In this document: piece by piece, positions 1 through 5,678 of the stretch
Position numbering within the stretch: the first letter of the stretch is position 1
How the letters are laid out: every line of letters starts with the position of its first letter
NCBI GenBank assembly: GCA_002382645.1
Contig: DFYP01000195.1
Span: forward strand, 1 to 8,243
Origin: Desulfovibrio sp. UBA4079
GTDB lineage: Bacteria > Desulfobacterota > Desulfovibrionia > Desulfovibrionales > Desulfovibrionaceae
Length of the DNA stretch: 8,243 nucleotides
Reading direction: 5' to 3'
Translations under genes and position numbers: made by a program
The notes under the pieces: model-generated
Told to the model about the DNA's origin: nothing
The model's input: only the letters and a program-made list of their open reading frames with translations
Databases searched by the model: none

Positions 1-1070
1 AGGGCCGTGAGCGCCAGGGCCTGCGGGTCGAAGGCCGGGGCCGCGCCCTCGGCGTGCAGGGCCGCCAGGATCGGGCCGCCCGCCGCGAACCCGGCCAGAT
101 GCCCGGCCAGGCCCGAAACCAGGCCCAGGACCAGGGCCTCGGCGCTGAACAGGGTGAACACCGCGCCCCGGGAAAAGCCCAGGGAGCGCAGCAGGCCGAT
201 CTCGCGCACCCGCTCGTTGACCGCCGAGAGCATGCTCGCCGCCACCATGGCGCAGGCGGTGAGCAGGATGACCAGGCTCACGGCCAGGGCCAGGTTCTTG
301 ACGAAGTGCACCGAGGTCATGCGCTGCTCCACCACCTGGCGCAGGGCCTTGATCTCCACCCCGGGCAGGGCCGCGCCGATCTGGGCCACGATGTCCTCGA
401 TGGGGCACCCGGCGCAGAGCGCGGCCACCTCCACCAGGTTGGCCTTGCCCGGCAGTCCGGCCAGGGACTGGGCCAGGGCCAGGGGCGCGAAGGCCACGTT
501 GTCGTCCTCGCCGCCCGTGGGCGCGAGCACGCCGGACACCGCGAGGCTGCGGCCGGAGATGGTCACGGAGCCGCCGGGCGTCGCGGCCAGCCGGTCCGCG
601 GCCGCCGAGCCCAGGAGCACCTGGCCGTCGTTGGCCGGGAGAGCCCCGGTCACGGCCCAGTAGCCCTTGAGCAGCTTCTCGCGCTCGAAGCGCACCCCGA
701 CCACGGCCAGGGCCAGGTTCCCGGACTTGGCCGGGACCACCAGCTTGGGCGCCACCACGCTCACGTTCTGGCGCAGGGCGATCCCGTCCATGGCCCGGTC
801 CACGTGGTCCGCGTCCAGGTACTCCAGGCCGTAGAGCATGTCGCCCAGGGACAGGCCGCCGTAGCTCACGGTGAGCCGGTCCGTGCGCGGCTGGATCAGG
901 ATGTTGGCGCCAAAGGCCGTGAGCTTCTTCTCCAGGCTCTCGCCCACCACCCGGGAGACCGCGGCGAGCGCCGTGATGGCCGCCACGCCCAGGGTGAAGA
1001 CCAGGACCAGGAGCAGGTTCTTGAGCCATTTGCGCCGCAGGCAGCGCAGCGGGATGCTCAGGAGGTTCAC
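1..1070 (-). CDS. ABC transporter permease, MacB/FtsX type (C-terminus outside window)
   Basis: The reverse strand is open from a GTG at 1070 to the window edge, giving 356 residues without a stop. The fold order is that of MacB/FtsX permeases. There is an N-terminal membrane helix at about 17-38, then a large extracytoplasmic domain at about 40-255. A second helix at about 260-284 leads into the family's cytoplasmic coupling motif, N-E-R-x-x-E-I-G-L-L-R-S-L-G (285-298), followed by a third helix at about 303-326. The fourth helix would begin where the window ends, so perhaps 30 residues are missing. The extracytoplasmic domain holds a C-x2-C pair (Cys219, Cys222), which is unusual. The GTG start overlaps the stop of the upstream DUF2318 gene (GTGA), indicating translational coupling. 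The substrate cannot be read from the sequence. Related permease/DUF2318 pairs are often near iron-uptake genes, so a metal-related role is a guess. The ATPase partner presumably lies beyond position 1. Confidence 0.85.
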   Translation of the reverse strand, partial: MNLLSIPLRCLRRKWLKNLLLVLVFTLGVAAITALAAVSRVVGESLEKKLTAFGANILIQPRTDRLTVSYGGLSLGDMLYGLEYLDADHVDRAMDGIALRQNVSVVAPKLVVPAKSGNLALAVVGVRFEREKLLKGYWAVTGALPANDGQVLLGSAAADRLAATPGGSVTISGRSLAVSGVLAPTGGEDDNVAFAPLALAQSLAGLPGKANLVEVAALCAGCPIEDIVAQIGAALPGVEIKALRQVVEQRMTSVHFVKNLALAVSLVILLTACAMVAASMLSAVNERVREIGLLRSLGFSRGAVFTLFSAEALVLGLVSGLAGHLAGFAAGGPILAALHAEGAAPAFDPQALALTA

Positions 1071-1564
1071 GGCGCCGCCGGTCCCTGGAAGTAGGCGGCC
1101 CCGGTGTCCAGGTCCGCGGTGCGGATGACCAGCTCGGAGCCGTCCACCCGGCGGGTCAGGGGCGCGGGATTGCAGCCGCCCTTGATCTCGTTGATCCTGG
1201 ACACGTGGAAGCGCTGGCCGCAGTTGTTGCAGATCATGTACGCGCCGTCCTGGGAATAGCCCTTCCTGGCCGGGTAGCACACGTCGCAGGCGTCGAACGC
1301 CGCGCGGGCCACGCCGTCGGCGCTCTGGACCACGAAGAACGGGATCTCGGTCTTGCCCGAGGCGTACACGTAGTGCCGGGCCTTGCCGTCGGCCAGGTCC
1401 TTGAGGGGCAGGCGGACCTCGCCGTTCTTGGGGCTGACCTTGGCCGGACCGTTGAACAGGCCCAGGAAGGCCTGGGCTCGGCCGGACAGGCCGCCGCCCA
1501 ACAGCAGACCCAGGGCCAGGATCAGGGCCAGGACCGCGAAACGGGAAAGAAAGCGTTTGTTCAT
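1067..1564 (-). CDS. DUF2318-family exported cysteine-rich protein
   Basis: This gene encodes a 165-residue protein. The start is the ATG at 1564, because it has GGAGG just upstream (1569-1573) and opens a clear signal peptide: M-N-K-R then a hydrophobic stretch to about residue 25, with probable cleavage after A-Q-A (residue 32). An in-frame ATG further upstream at 1630 would bury that signal. The mature part has the five-cysteine signature of DUF2318 (PF10080): C-D-V-C-Y (93-97), C-N-N-C-G (112-116) and G-G-C-N-P (129-133). It probably binds a metal or iron-sulfur centre outside the cytoplasm; no biochemical function is established that I can name. It overlaps the ABC permease by four bases, so the two are very likely co-expressed and act together, perhaps with this protein delivering a metal or redox partner to the transporter. 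Family assignment is firm; role is inference. Confidence 0.88.
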   Translation of the reverse strand: MNKRFLSRFAVLALILALGLLLGGGLSGRAQAFLGLFNGPAKVSPKNGEVRLPLKDLADGKARHYVYASGKTEIPFFVVQSADGVARAAFDACDVCYPARKGYSQDGAYMICNNCGQRFHVSRINEIKGGCNPAPLTRRVDGSELVIRTADLDTGAAYFQGPAAP

Positions 1565-1626
1565 AGGACCTCCGTCCCGGGGAAGTAAACACTCACAAGA
1601 GAAAAGCAACCGCCCCGGGAGGCATT

Positions 1627-1678
1627 CCACGGGGACGTGGCCGCGCGCCAGGGCCGGAAGGAGGACCCCGGCGCGCGG
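1627..1678 (-). terminator. GC-rich hairpin pair after the Gly/Tyr-rich gene
   Basis: Ten bases downstream of the stop of the 1688-1996 gene, the - strand can form a 9-bp perfect stem (1670-1678 with 1641-1649). It extends inward by about four more pairs, including one G-U. A second 5-bp stem follows directly (1636-1640 with 1627-1631). No T-run follows at once; a T-rich stretch appears only about 20 bases later. It may be an imperfect terminator or an mRNA-stabilising structure that partly separates the small gene from the DUF2318 gene. Confidence 0.45.
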
Positions 1679-1687
1679 AACCGGAAA

Positions 1688-1996
1688 CTAGCGGCCGCAG
1701 GCGCCGTAGCCCATGCCGGAGCCCATGGCCGCGCCGCGGCCGTAGCCCGTGCCGTAGCCGGAGCCCATGTGGCTGCCGGAGCCCATGCCGTAGCCGTGGC
1801 GGCCGTAGCCGGAGCCCATGTGCGGGCCGTAGCCCGGGCCGTAGCCCGGAGCGTTGGCGCCGGAGAGAGCGGTGGCGGCGGCCGCCGGGGCGGCCTGGGC
1901 CTTGGTCGAGGTTTCCCCGGCCAGGGACAGGGTGGAGAGGCCCAGGAGCAGGGCCAGGGTCAGGACCGCAAACCAGGGGGTGGTGGTGAGAGACAT
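1688..1996 (-). CDS. Small secreted Gly/Tyr/Met/His-rich protein (sulfur-globule-protein-like composition)
   Basis: This gene encodes 102 residues. The ATG at 1996 is fixed by a perfect AAGGAGG (2005-2011) eight bases upstream; longer in-frame starts would lack it. Residues 1-26 form a Sec signal peptide with probable cleavage after S-L-A. An Ala/Thr-rich linker follows to about residue 48. Residues 51-102 are low complexity: 22 Gly, seven G-Y-G units, five Met, three His (two as H-M) and a single Cys at position 100. Composition and length recall the envelope proteins of sulfur globules in Chromatiaceae (Sgp family), which are small, secreted and Gly/Tyr-rich. Repeats this simple can arise independently, so homology is not shown. 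An alternative is a secreted metal binder, given the H-M and M-G-S-G units and the neighbouring DUF2318/ABC genes. It sits behind a sigma-54-type promoter, so its expression is probably tightly conditional. Confidence 0.8.
   Translation of the reverse strand: MSLTTTPWFAVLTLALLLGLSTLSLAGETSTKAQAAPAAAATALSGANAPGYGPGYGPHMGSGYGRHGYGMGSGSHMGSGYGTGYGRGAAMGSGMGYGACGR
1716..1820. repeat. In-frame 12-bp repeats inside the Gly/Tyr-rich gene
   Basis: The 12-mer CCGGAGCCCATG occurs four times on the + strand, at 1716, 1758, 1776 and 1809. Spacings are 42, 18 and 33 bases, all multiples of three. Each encodes M-G-S-G on the - strand. The pattern suggests expansion by slippage or duplication while the frame was kept. 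Confidence 0.85.
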
Positions 1997-2040
1997 GAAC
2001 GTATCCTCCTTGAACGGATTCGTGGAACTGCTGGGGACAA

Positions 2041-2057
2041 AGCAGACTCTGTGCCAA
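2041..2057 (-). promoter_or_regulatory. Sigma-54 (RpoN) promoter for the Gly/Tyr-rich gene
   Basis: Read on the - strand the 17 bases are TTGGCACAGAGTCTGCT, against the consensus YTGGCACGRNNNTTGCW. The -24 block TTGGCAC is perfect. The -12 block is CTGCT, with the essential GC intact, and exactly ten bases separate GG from GC. The predicted transcription start is near 2030, leaving a leader of about 34 bases that contains the strong ribosome site and the ATG at 1996. The geometry of the whole unit fits well. Confidence 0.8.
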
Positions 2058-2108
2058 ACAGGGATGTGCTGGAATGCCGGAGCCTTGCCCTGGGAGGGCC
2101 GGGTCGCT

Positions 2109-2150
2109 TGTGCAAGATGCGGCACAAGCACAGGTGCAGGTTTCTGCACC
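2109..2150 (-). promoter_or_regulatory. Two tandem 18-bp dyads, probable activator (enhancer) sites
   Basis: Dyad 1 (2109-2126) reads TGTGC-N8-GCACA; its perfect arms extend to 8 bp each at 2106-2113 and 2122-2129. Dyad 2 (2133-2150) reads GGTGC-N8-GCACC, with perfect 7-bp arms. The two 18-mers agree at 12 positions, sharing GTGCA-N-G-N-T-N-C-N-GCAC. Their centres are 24 bp apart and lie about 88 and 112 bases upstream of the predicted sigma-54 start. That is the usual distance for an enhancer-binding protein. The regulator is not in the window. Confidence 0.65.
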
Positions 2151-2154
2151 GGGC

Positions 2155-2196
2155 CGCGCCGGGCCCTGGCCCGGTCCGGACCGGTCGCGCCGGGCC
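2155..2196. repeat. GC-rich palindrome flanked by 11-bp direct repeats
   Basis: CCGGTCCGGACCGG (2171-2184) is a perfect 14-bp palindrome. It lies between two copies of CGCGCCGGGCC (2155-2165 and 2186-2196). The block separates the leftward sigma-54 control region from the rightward dsr promoter. It could be a protein site or a structured divider, but at this GC content chance is not excluded. Confidence 0.4.
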
Positions 2197-2225
2197 AATG
2201 CCTCCTGGAAAAGCCGGAAAACGGA

Positions 2226-2254
2226 TTGACCTTTTGCCCTTCCTCTGGAATAAG
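2226..2254 (+). promoter_or_regulatory. Sigma-70-like promoter for the RsbRD_N-dsrMKJOP operon
   Basis: TTGACC (2226-2231, 5 of 6 against TTGACA) is followed after 17 bases by AATAAG (2249-2254, 4 of 6 against TATAAT). This is the best such pair seen in the divergent region and points toward the dsr genes. The predicted start near 2261 leaves an unusually long leader of about 90 bases that contains two dyads. Confidence 0.5.
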
Positions 2255-2267
2255 GACGGTGTTCAAA

Positions 2268-2283
2268 CGTGAGAGATTTCACG
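2268..2283 (+). promoter_or_regulatory. CRP/FNR-shaped dyad, CGTGA-N6-TCACG
   Basis: Two perfect 5-bp arms (2268-2272 and 2279-2283) are spaced by six bases. This is the TGTGA-N6-TCACA architecture of CRP/FNR-family operators with the outer T/A replaced by C/G. In Desulfovibrio the CRP/FNR-family regulator HcpR has been predicted by comparative genomics to control sulfate-reduction genes, so the family is plausible here. The site lies just downstream of the predicted start, which would suit repression if that promoter is right. Confidence 0.45.
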
Positions 2284-2314
2284 ACCCCCGAAAAATGATT
2301 CACTGACGCGGGTG

Positions 2315-2331
2315 CGGCGTGTGACACGCCG
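2315..2331 (+). promoter_or_regulatory. 17-bp palindrome in the operon leader
   Basis: CGGCGTGT-G-ACACGCCG has perfect 8-bp arms around one central base. It ends 19 bases before the chosen start codon at 2351. It may be a repressor operator. An RNA hairpin is also possible, though with a loop of only about three bases. Its position argues that the GTG at 2312, which would place it inside the coding region, is not the true start. Confidence 0.45.
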
Positions 2332-2350
2332 TGCGCCGCCCTGGCGCGAC

Positions 2351-2911
2351 ATGGCACGGACCGAGGATCAGCGGCGCTCGCCCCTTTCGGACCTCCTGGC
2401 TTCCCGGCGGGAGCCCCTGGCGGAGCGCTGGACCGAACTCATTTTCGGCACCTATCCCGAAGAGACGCAGAAGGTCTGGGCCTCCAACCGCGACCGCTTC
2501 ACCAACCCGGTGGGCGAGGCCGTGCGCCAGGCCTCGCGCGAGGTCCTGGACCGGCTCCTGGCCTGGGACGACGCCGAGGCCCTCTGCCGCGCCCTGGAGC
2601 GGCTGGTGAAGATCCGCGCGGTGCAGGATTTCGCGCCCTCGGTGGCCCTGAGCTTCGTGTTCCTGCTCAAGAAGGCCTTGCGCGAGGCCTTTGCCGGGGA
2701 GCTGGACGCCGAGGGCCGTCTGGCCGAGCTTCTGGCCTTTGAGACGCGCATCGACAACATGGCCCTGCTGGCCTTTGACGTGTACTTCGAAAGCCGCCGC
2801 CAGGTTTTCGAGATGCGCGTCAAGGAAGTGAAGCGGGCCCACGCCAACATCGTGCGCCTGGCCAACAAGACGCACGGGGATTCCTCGGCCGAGGAGGCCG
2901 GCAAGGCATAG
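2351..2911 (+). CDS. RsbRD N-terminal-domain-like protein leading the dsr operon
   Basis: This gene encodes 186 residues, soluble, mostly helical, with no signal or membrane segment, so cytoplasmic. It matches the pattern of the RsbRD N-terminal domain (PF14361, related to non-haem globin sensor domains of RsbR proteins). It opens with an L-L-x-x-R-R-E-x-L-x-x-R-W segment (residues 15-27) and continues with Y-P-E-E-T (35-39) and R-F-x-N-P-V-G (49-55). I-R-A-V-Q follows (88-92), and a C-terminal amphipathic helix carries R-V-K-E-V-K-R (146-152). No STAS domain follows, so it is a stand-alone sensor-like domain. The start is uncertain: an in-frame GTG at 2312 adds 13 residues, but family similarity begins after 2351 and neither start has a good ribosome site. 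It is 46 bases before dsrM and probably shares its transcript. A role as sensor, assembly or regulatory partner of the Dsr complex is inferred from context only. Confidence 0.78.
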   Translation: MARTEDQRRSPLSDLLASRREPLAERWTELIFGTYPEETQKVWASNRDRFTNPVGEAVRQASREVLDRLLAWDDAEALCRALERLVKIRAVQDFAPSVALSFVFLLKKALREAFAGELDAEGRLAELLAFETRIDNMALLAFDVYFESRRQVFEMRVKEVKRAHANIVRLANKTHGDSSAEEAGKA

Positions 2912-2916
2912 TGGCG

Positions 2917-2932
2917 GGCCCCGGGAGGGGCC
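2917..2932 (+). other. Intercistronic hairpin between the RsbRD_N gene and dsrM
   Basis: GGCCCC-GGGA-GGGGCC is a perfect 6-bp stem with a four-base loop, five bases after the upstream stop codon. No T-run follows, so it is unlikely to terminate transcription fully. It may mark an mRNA processing or stability point that sets different levels for the regulator-like gene and dsrM-P. Confidence 0.4.
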
Positions 2933-2957
2933 AAACACTCAAACGAGGTGACGGGAG

Positions 2958-3992
2958 ATGAATGCATTGTACTCGCTGGTTTTCGTCTTTGCCCTTGTGC
3001 TCATCCCGTTGATCGGGGTGGGGGCGGCAAAGCTCAACGTCTTCTTCGGCATCTGCATCCCCTCGACGGCGCTCCTCGTCTTCCTGGCGGGGTTCGTCTG
3101 CAAGATCTACGGCTGGGCCAAACGTCCGGTGCCCTTCCGCATCCCCACCACCGGGGGCCAGCAGGAACCCTATGACACCACCCTGTTCACGCAGAACAAG
3201 TGGGACAACCCCTCCACCGGTCCGCAGACGGTCGTGCGCATGCTCCTGGAGGTGCTCTGCTTCCGGTCGCTGTTCCGCAACACGGCCGTGAAGCTGGACG
3301 TGAAGAACAACGTGGTGGCCTACGCCTCGGCCAAGTGGCTCTGGCTCTTCGCCATCCTGTTCCACTACTCCTTCTTCATCATCGTGGCCCGGCACATGCG
3401 CCTGTTCCTGGCCAAGGTGCCCATGCCCCTGGAGTGGCTGGAGTTCGGCGACGGGATCATGCAGATCGGCATCCCCCGGATGTACATGAGCGACGTGCTC
3501 ATCCTCGTGGGCCTGCTGTTCCTTCTGGGCCGCCGCCTGGTGGACCCGAAGATCCGCTACATCTCCCTGGTCAACGACTACTTCCCGCTGTTCCTGATCA
3601 TCGGCATCGCCCTGTCCGGCGTGTACATGCGCTACTTCGCCAAGGTCGACGTCATCGCCATCAAGGACATGGTGGTCAGCCTGACCCAGCTCAAGTTCAA
3701 GGTCCCGGCCGGCATCGACAACAGCTTCTACGTGCACCTCTTCCTGGTGAGCACGCTGCTCTTCTACTTCCCGTTCTCCAAGCTCATGCACCTGGGCGGC
3801 GTGTTCCTCTCGCCCACGCGCAACCTGCCCAACGACACGCGCATCCGGCACCACGAGAATCCCTGGAACGACAAGTCCATCATGCCGCACAGCTACGCGG
3901 CCTACGAGGACGACTTCCGGGCGCCCATGTTTGAAGCCGGACTGCCCCTGGAGAAGCTGCCCGAGGGCGCCGAGGAAGAGGCCAAGGCCTAA
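2958..3992 (+). CDS. dsrM: DsrM, di-haem cytochrome b membrane subunit of the DsrMKJOP complex
   Basis: This gene encodes 344 residues, the NarI-like quinone-interacting subunit. Six membrane helices are visible at about 5-23, 30-50, 127-147, 178-195, 208-225 and 257-275. Candidate haem ligands are His136 and His146 on one helix and His260 and His278 at the other end. The spacings of 10 and 18 residues are exactly those of the four haem-ligating histidines of NarI. DsrM is thought to exchange electrons between menaquinol and DsrK across the inner membrane. The hydrophilic, acidic C-terminus (about 285-344) would lie in the cytoplasm near DsrK. The ATG at 2958 has GAGGTG (2945-2950) seven bases upstream. 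The next gene, dsrK, follows after 39 bases. Length and motifs look intact. Confidence 0.95.
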   Translation: MNALYSLVFVFALVLIPLIGVGAAKLNVFFGICIPSTALLVFLAGFVCKIYGWAKRPVPFRIPTTGGQQEPYDTTLFTQNKWDNPSTGPQTVVRMLLEVLCFRSLFRNTAVKLDVKNNVVAYASAKWLWLFAILFHYSFFIIVARHMRLFLAKVPMPLEWLEFGDGIMQIGIPRMYMSDVLILVGLLFLLGRRLVDPKIRYISLVNDYFPLFLIIGIALSGVYMRYFAKVDVIAIKDMVVSLTQLKFKVPAGIDNSFYVHLFLVSTLLFYFPFSKLMHLGGVFLSPTRNLPNDTRIRHHENPWNDKSIMPHSYAAYEDDFRAPMFEAGLPLEKLPEGAEEEAKA

Positions 3993-4031
3993 GCCGAGCC
4001 ACGCTCAACCAAGCACCTGGAGAGAGACGAT

Positions 4032-5678
4032 ATGGCCAAGTTTTCCAAGAAACCCATCGAATTGTTGCAGAGCATCGACTACACGCCGCCGCGCACCGAC
4101 TGGATGAGTACGCCCAACGACTTCTCCGACGGCCGCTACGCCTATCCGGCCAAGCCCGAGAAGATCGAGTACTTGATGAAGGAGCTGCCCGGCGCCTTCG
4201 CCAACCCGCGCGAGTGGAGCCCCGGCGACGTGGACTGGAAGCTGCCCCCCAACTGGAAGGACATCGTGCATGAGGGCTTCAAGGAGCGGCTCAACAAGTA
4301 CCGCTCGCTGAAGGTCTTCATGGACGTCTGCGTGCGCTGCGGCGCCTGCGCCGACAAGTGCCACTTCTTCATCGGCTCGGGCGATCCCAAGAACATGCCC
4401 GTGCTGCGCGCCGAGCTCATGCGCTCGGTGTACCGCAAGGACTTCACCCTGGCGGGCAAGATCCTGGGCAAGCTCACCGGCGCCCGGGTCATGGAAGAGG
4501 ACGTGCTCAAGGAGTGGTTCCTCTACTTCTACCAGTGCACCGAGTGCCGCCGCTGCTCGCTGTTCTGCCCCTACGGCATCGACACGGCCGAGATCACCAT
4601 GATGGCCCGCGAGCTCCTGCACCTCTGCGGCATCAACATCAACTGGATCATGGAGCCGGTGGCCAACTGCAACCGCACCGGCAACCACCTGGGCATCCAG
4701 CCCCACGCCTTCAAGGACATCCTCGACTTCATGCTCGACGACATCGAGGCCATCACGGGCAAGCGCATCAACGCCCCGCTCAACGAGAAGGGTCACGAGG
4801 TCATCTTCATCACCCCCTCGGGTGACGTCTTCGCCGATCCGGGCATCTACACCTTCATGGGCTACCTGATGCTCTTCGACGCCATCGGCCTGGACTACAC
4901 CCTGTCCACCTACGCCTCCGAGGGCGGCAACTTCGGCCTGTTCACCAACGCCGACATGATGAAGAAGCTCAACGCCAAGATGTACGCCGAGGCCAACCGC
5001 CTGGGCGCCAAGTGGATCCTGGGCGGCGAGTGCGGGCACATGTGGCGCGTGATCAACCAGTACATGGACACCATGAACGGCTACCTCCAGGGCCCGCAGA
5101 TGAGCACCCCGGTCAGCCCGATCACCGGCACGGTCTTCGGCAACGCCAAGCAGACCAAGATGGTCCACATCGCCGAGTTCACCGCCGACCTGATCAAGCA
5201 CGGCAAGCTCAACCTGGACAAGAGCCGCAACGACTACGTCAAGGCCACCTTCCACGACTCCTGCAACCCGGCGCGCGGCATGGGCCTCCTGGACGAGCCG
5301 CGCTACGTGCTGAAGAACGTCTGCAACCACTTCTGGGACATGCCCGAAAACACCATCCGCGAGCAGACCTTCTGCTGCGCGGGCGGCTCGGGTCTGAACA
5401 CCGACGAGATCATGGAGATCCGCCTGCGCGGCGGCCTGCCCCGCGGCAACGCGCTCAAGTACGTGCAGGACAAGCACGGCGTGAACACCATGGCCTGCGT
5501 CTGCGCCATCGACCGCGCCACGCTCATCCCCCTGGCCGACTACTGGGCCCCCGGGGTGCGCATCACCGGCCTGCACGAGCTGGTGGCCAACGCCCTGATC
5601 CTCCCCGGTGAGGGCGAGCGGACCATGAACCTCCGTCAGGAGGAGTTCGAGGAACTGAATGCCCAGGAGGAGGAATAA
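4032..5678 (+). CDS. dsrK: DsrK, HdrD-like iron-sulfur catalytic subunit
   Basis: This gene encodes 548 residues with no signal peptide, so it is cytoplasmic and bound to DsrM. It has two [4Fe-4S] motifs, C-x2-C-x2-C-x3-C at Cys100/103/106/110 and at Cys169/172/175/179. The C-terminal half is of the CCG (heterodisulfide reductase HdrD) type: G-G-E-C-G-H around Cys334, H-D-S-C-N-P around Cys411, C-C-A-G-G at Cys448/449 and C-V-C at Cys489/491. The family's special catalytic [4Fe-4S] centre is expected there. Its accepted role is reduction of the DsrC trisulfide formed by DsrAB, using electrons from DsrM. The final pair is C-x-C rather than the C-x2-C of classical CCG domains. GGAGAG (4019-4024) precedes the ATG by seven bases. 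dsrJ begins at the base after the stop; no dsrL intervenes, as expected for the reductive pathway. Confidence 0.95.
   Translation: MAKFSKKPIELLQSIDYTPPRTDWMSTPNDFSDGRYAYPAKPEKIEYLMKELPGAFANPREWSPGDVDWKLPPNWKDIVHEGFKERLNKYRSLKVFMDVCVRCGACADKCHFFIGSGDPKNMPVLRAELMRSVYRKDFTLAGKILGKLTGARVMEEDVLKEWFLYFYQCTECRRCSLFCPYGIDTAEITMMARELLHLCGININWIMEPVANCNRTGNHLGIQPHAFKDILDFMLDDIEAITGKRINAPLNEKGHEVIFITPSGDVFADPGIYTFMGYLMLFDAIGLDYTLSTYASEGGNFGLFTNADMMKKLNAKMYAEANRLGAKWILGGECGHMWRVINQYMDTMNGYLQGPQMSTPVSPITGTVFGNAKQTKMVHIAEFTADLIKHGKLNLDKSRNDYVKATFHDSCNPARGMGLLDEPRYVLKNVCNHFWDMPENTIREQTFCCAGGSGLNTDEIMEIRLRGGLPRGNALKYVQDKHGVNTMACVCAIDRATLIPLADYWAPGVRITGLHELVANALILPGEGERTMNLRQEEFEELNAQEEE

Noticed and set aside
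54..1094. Long forward open frame of 346 residues over the ABC permease
   Set aside because: It is rich in Gly, Gln, His and Ala with no recognisable domain. The reverse strand has a convincing MacB-type permease whose stop-start junction with DUF2318 fits.
2087..2099. GCCCT-GGG-AGGGC dyad between the sigma-54 promoter and its upstream sites
   Set aside because: Five-base GC arms are expected by chance at this base composition, and no link to a gene is evident.
1997..2266. N-terminal extension of the Gly/Tyr-rich protein to an ATG at 2266
   Set aside because: It would translate through the sigma-54 promoter and both dyads and would hide a clear signal peptide that has its own strong ribosome site.
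2312..2350. GTG start at 2312 for the RsbRD_N-like gene
   Set aside because: It would add 13 basic residues with no family similarity, has no ribosome site, and would cover the 17-bp palindrome. ATG 2351 is preferred, though not proven.
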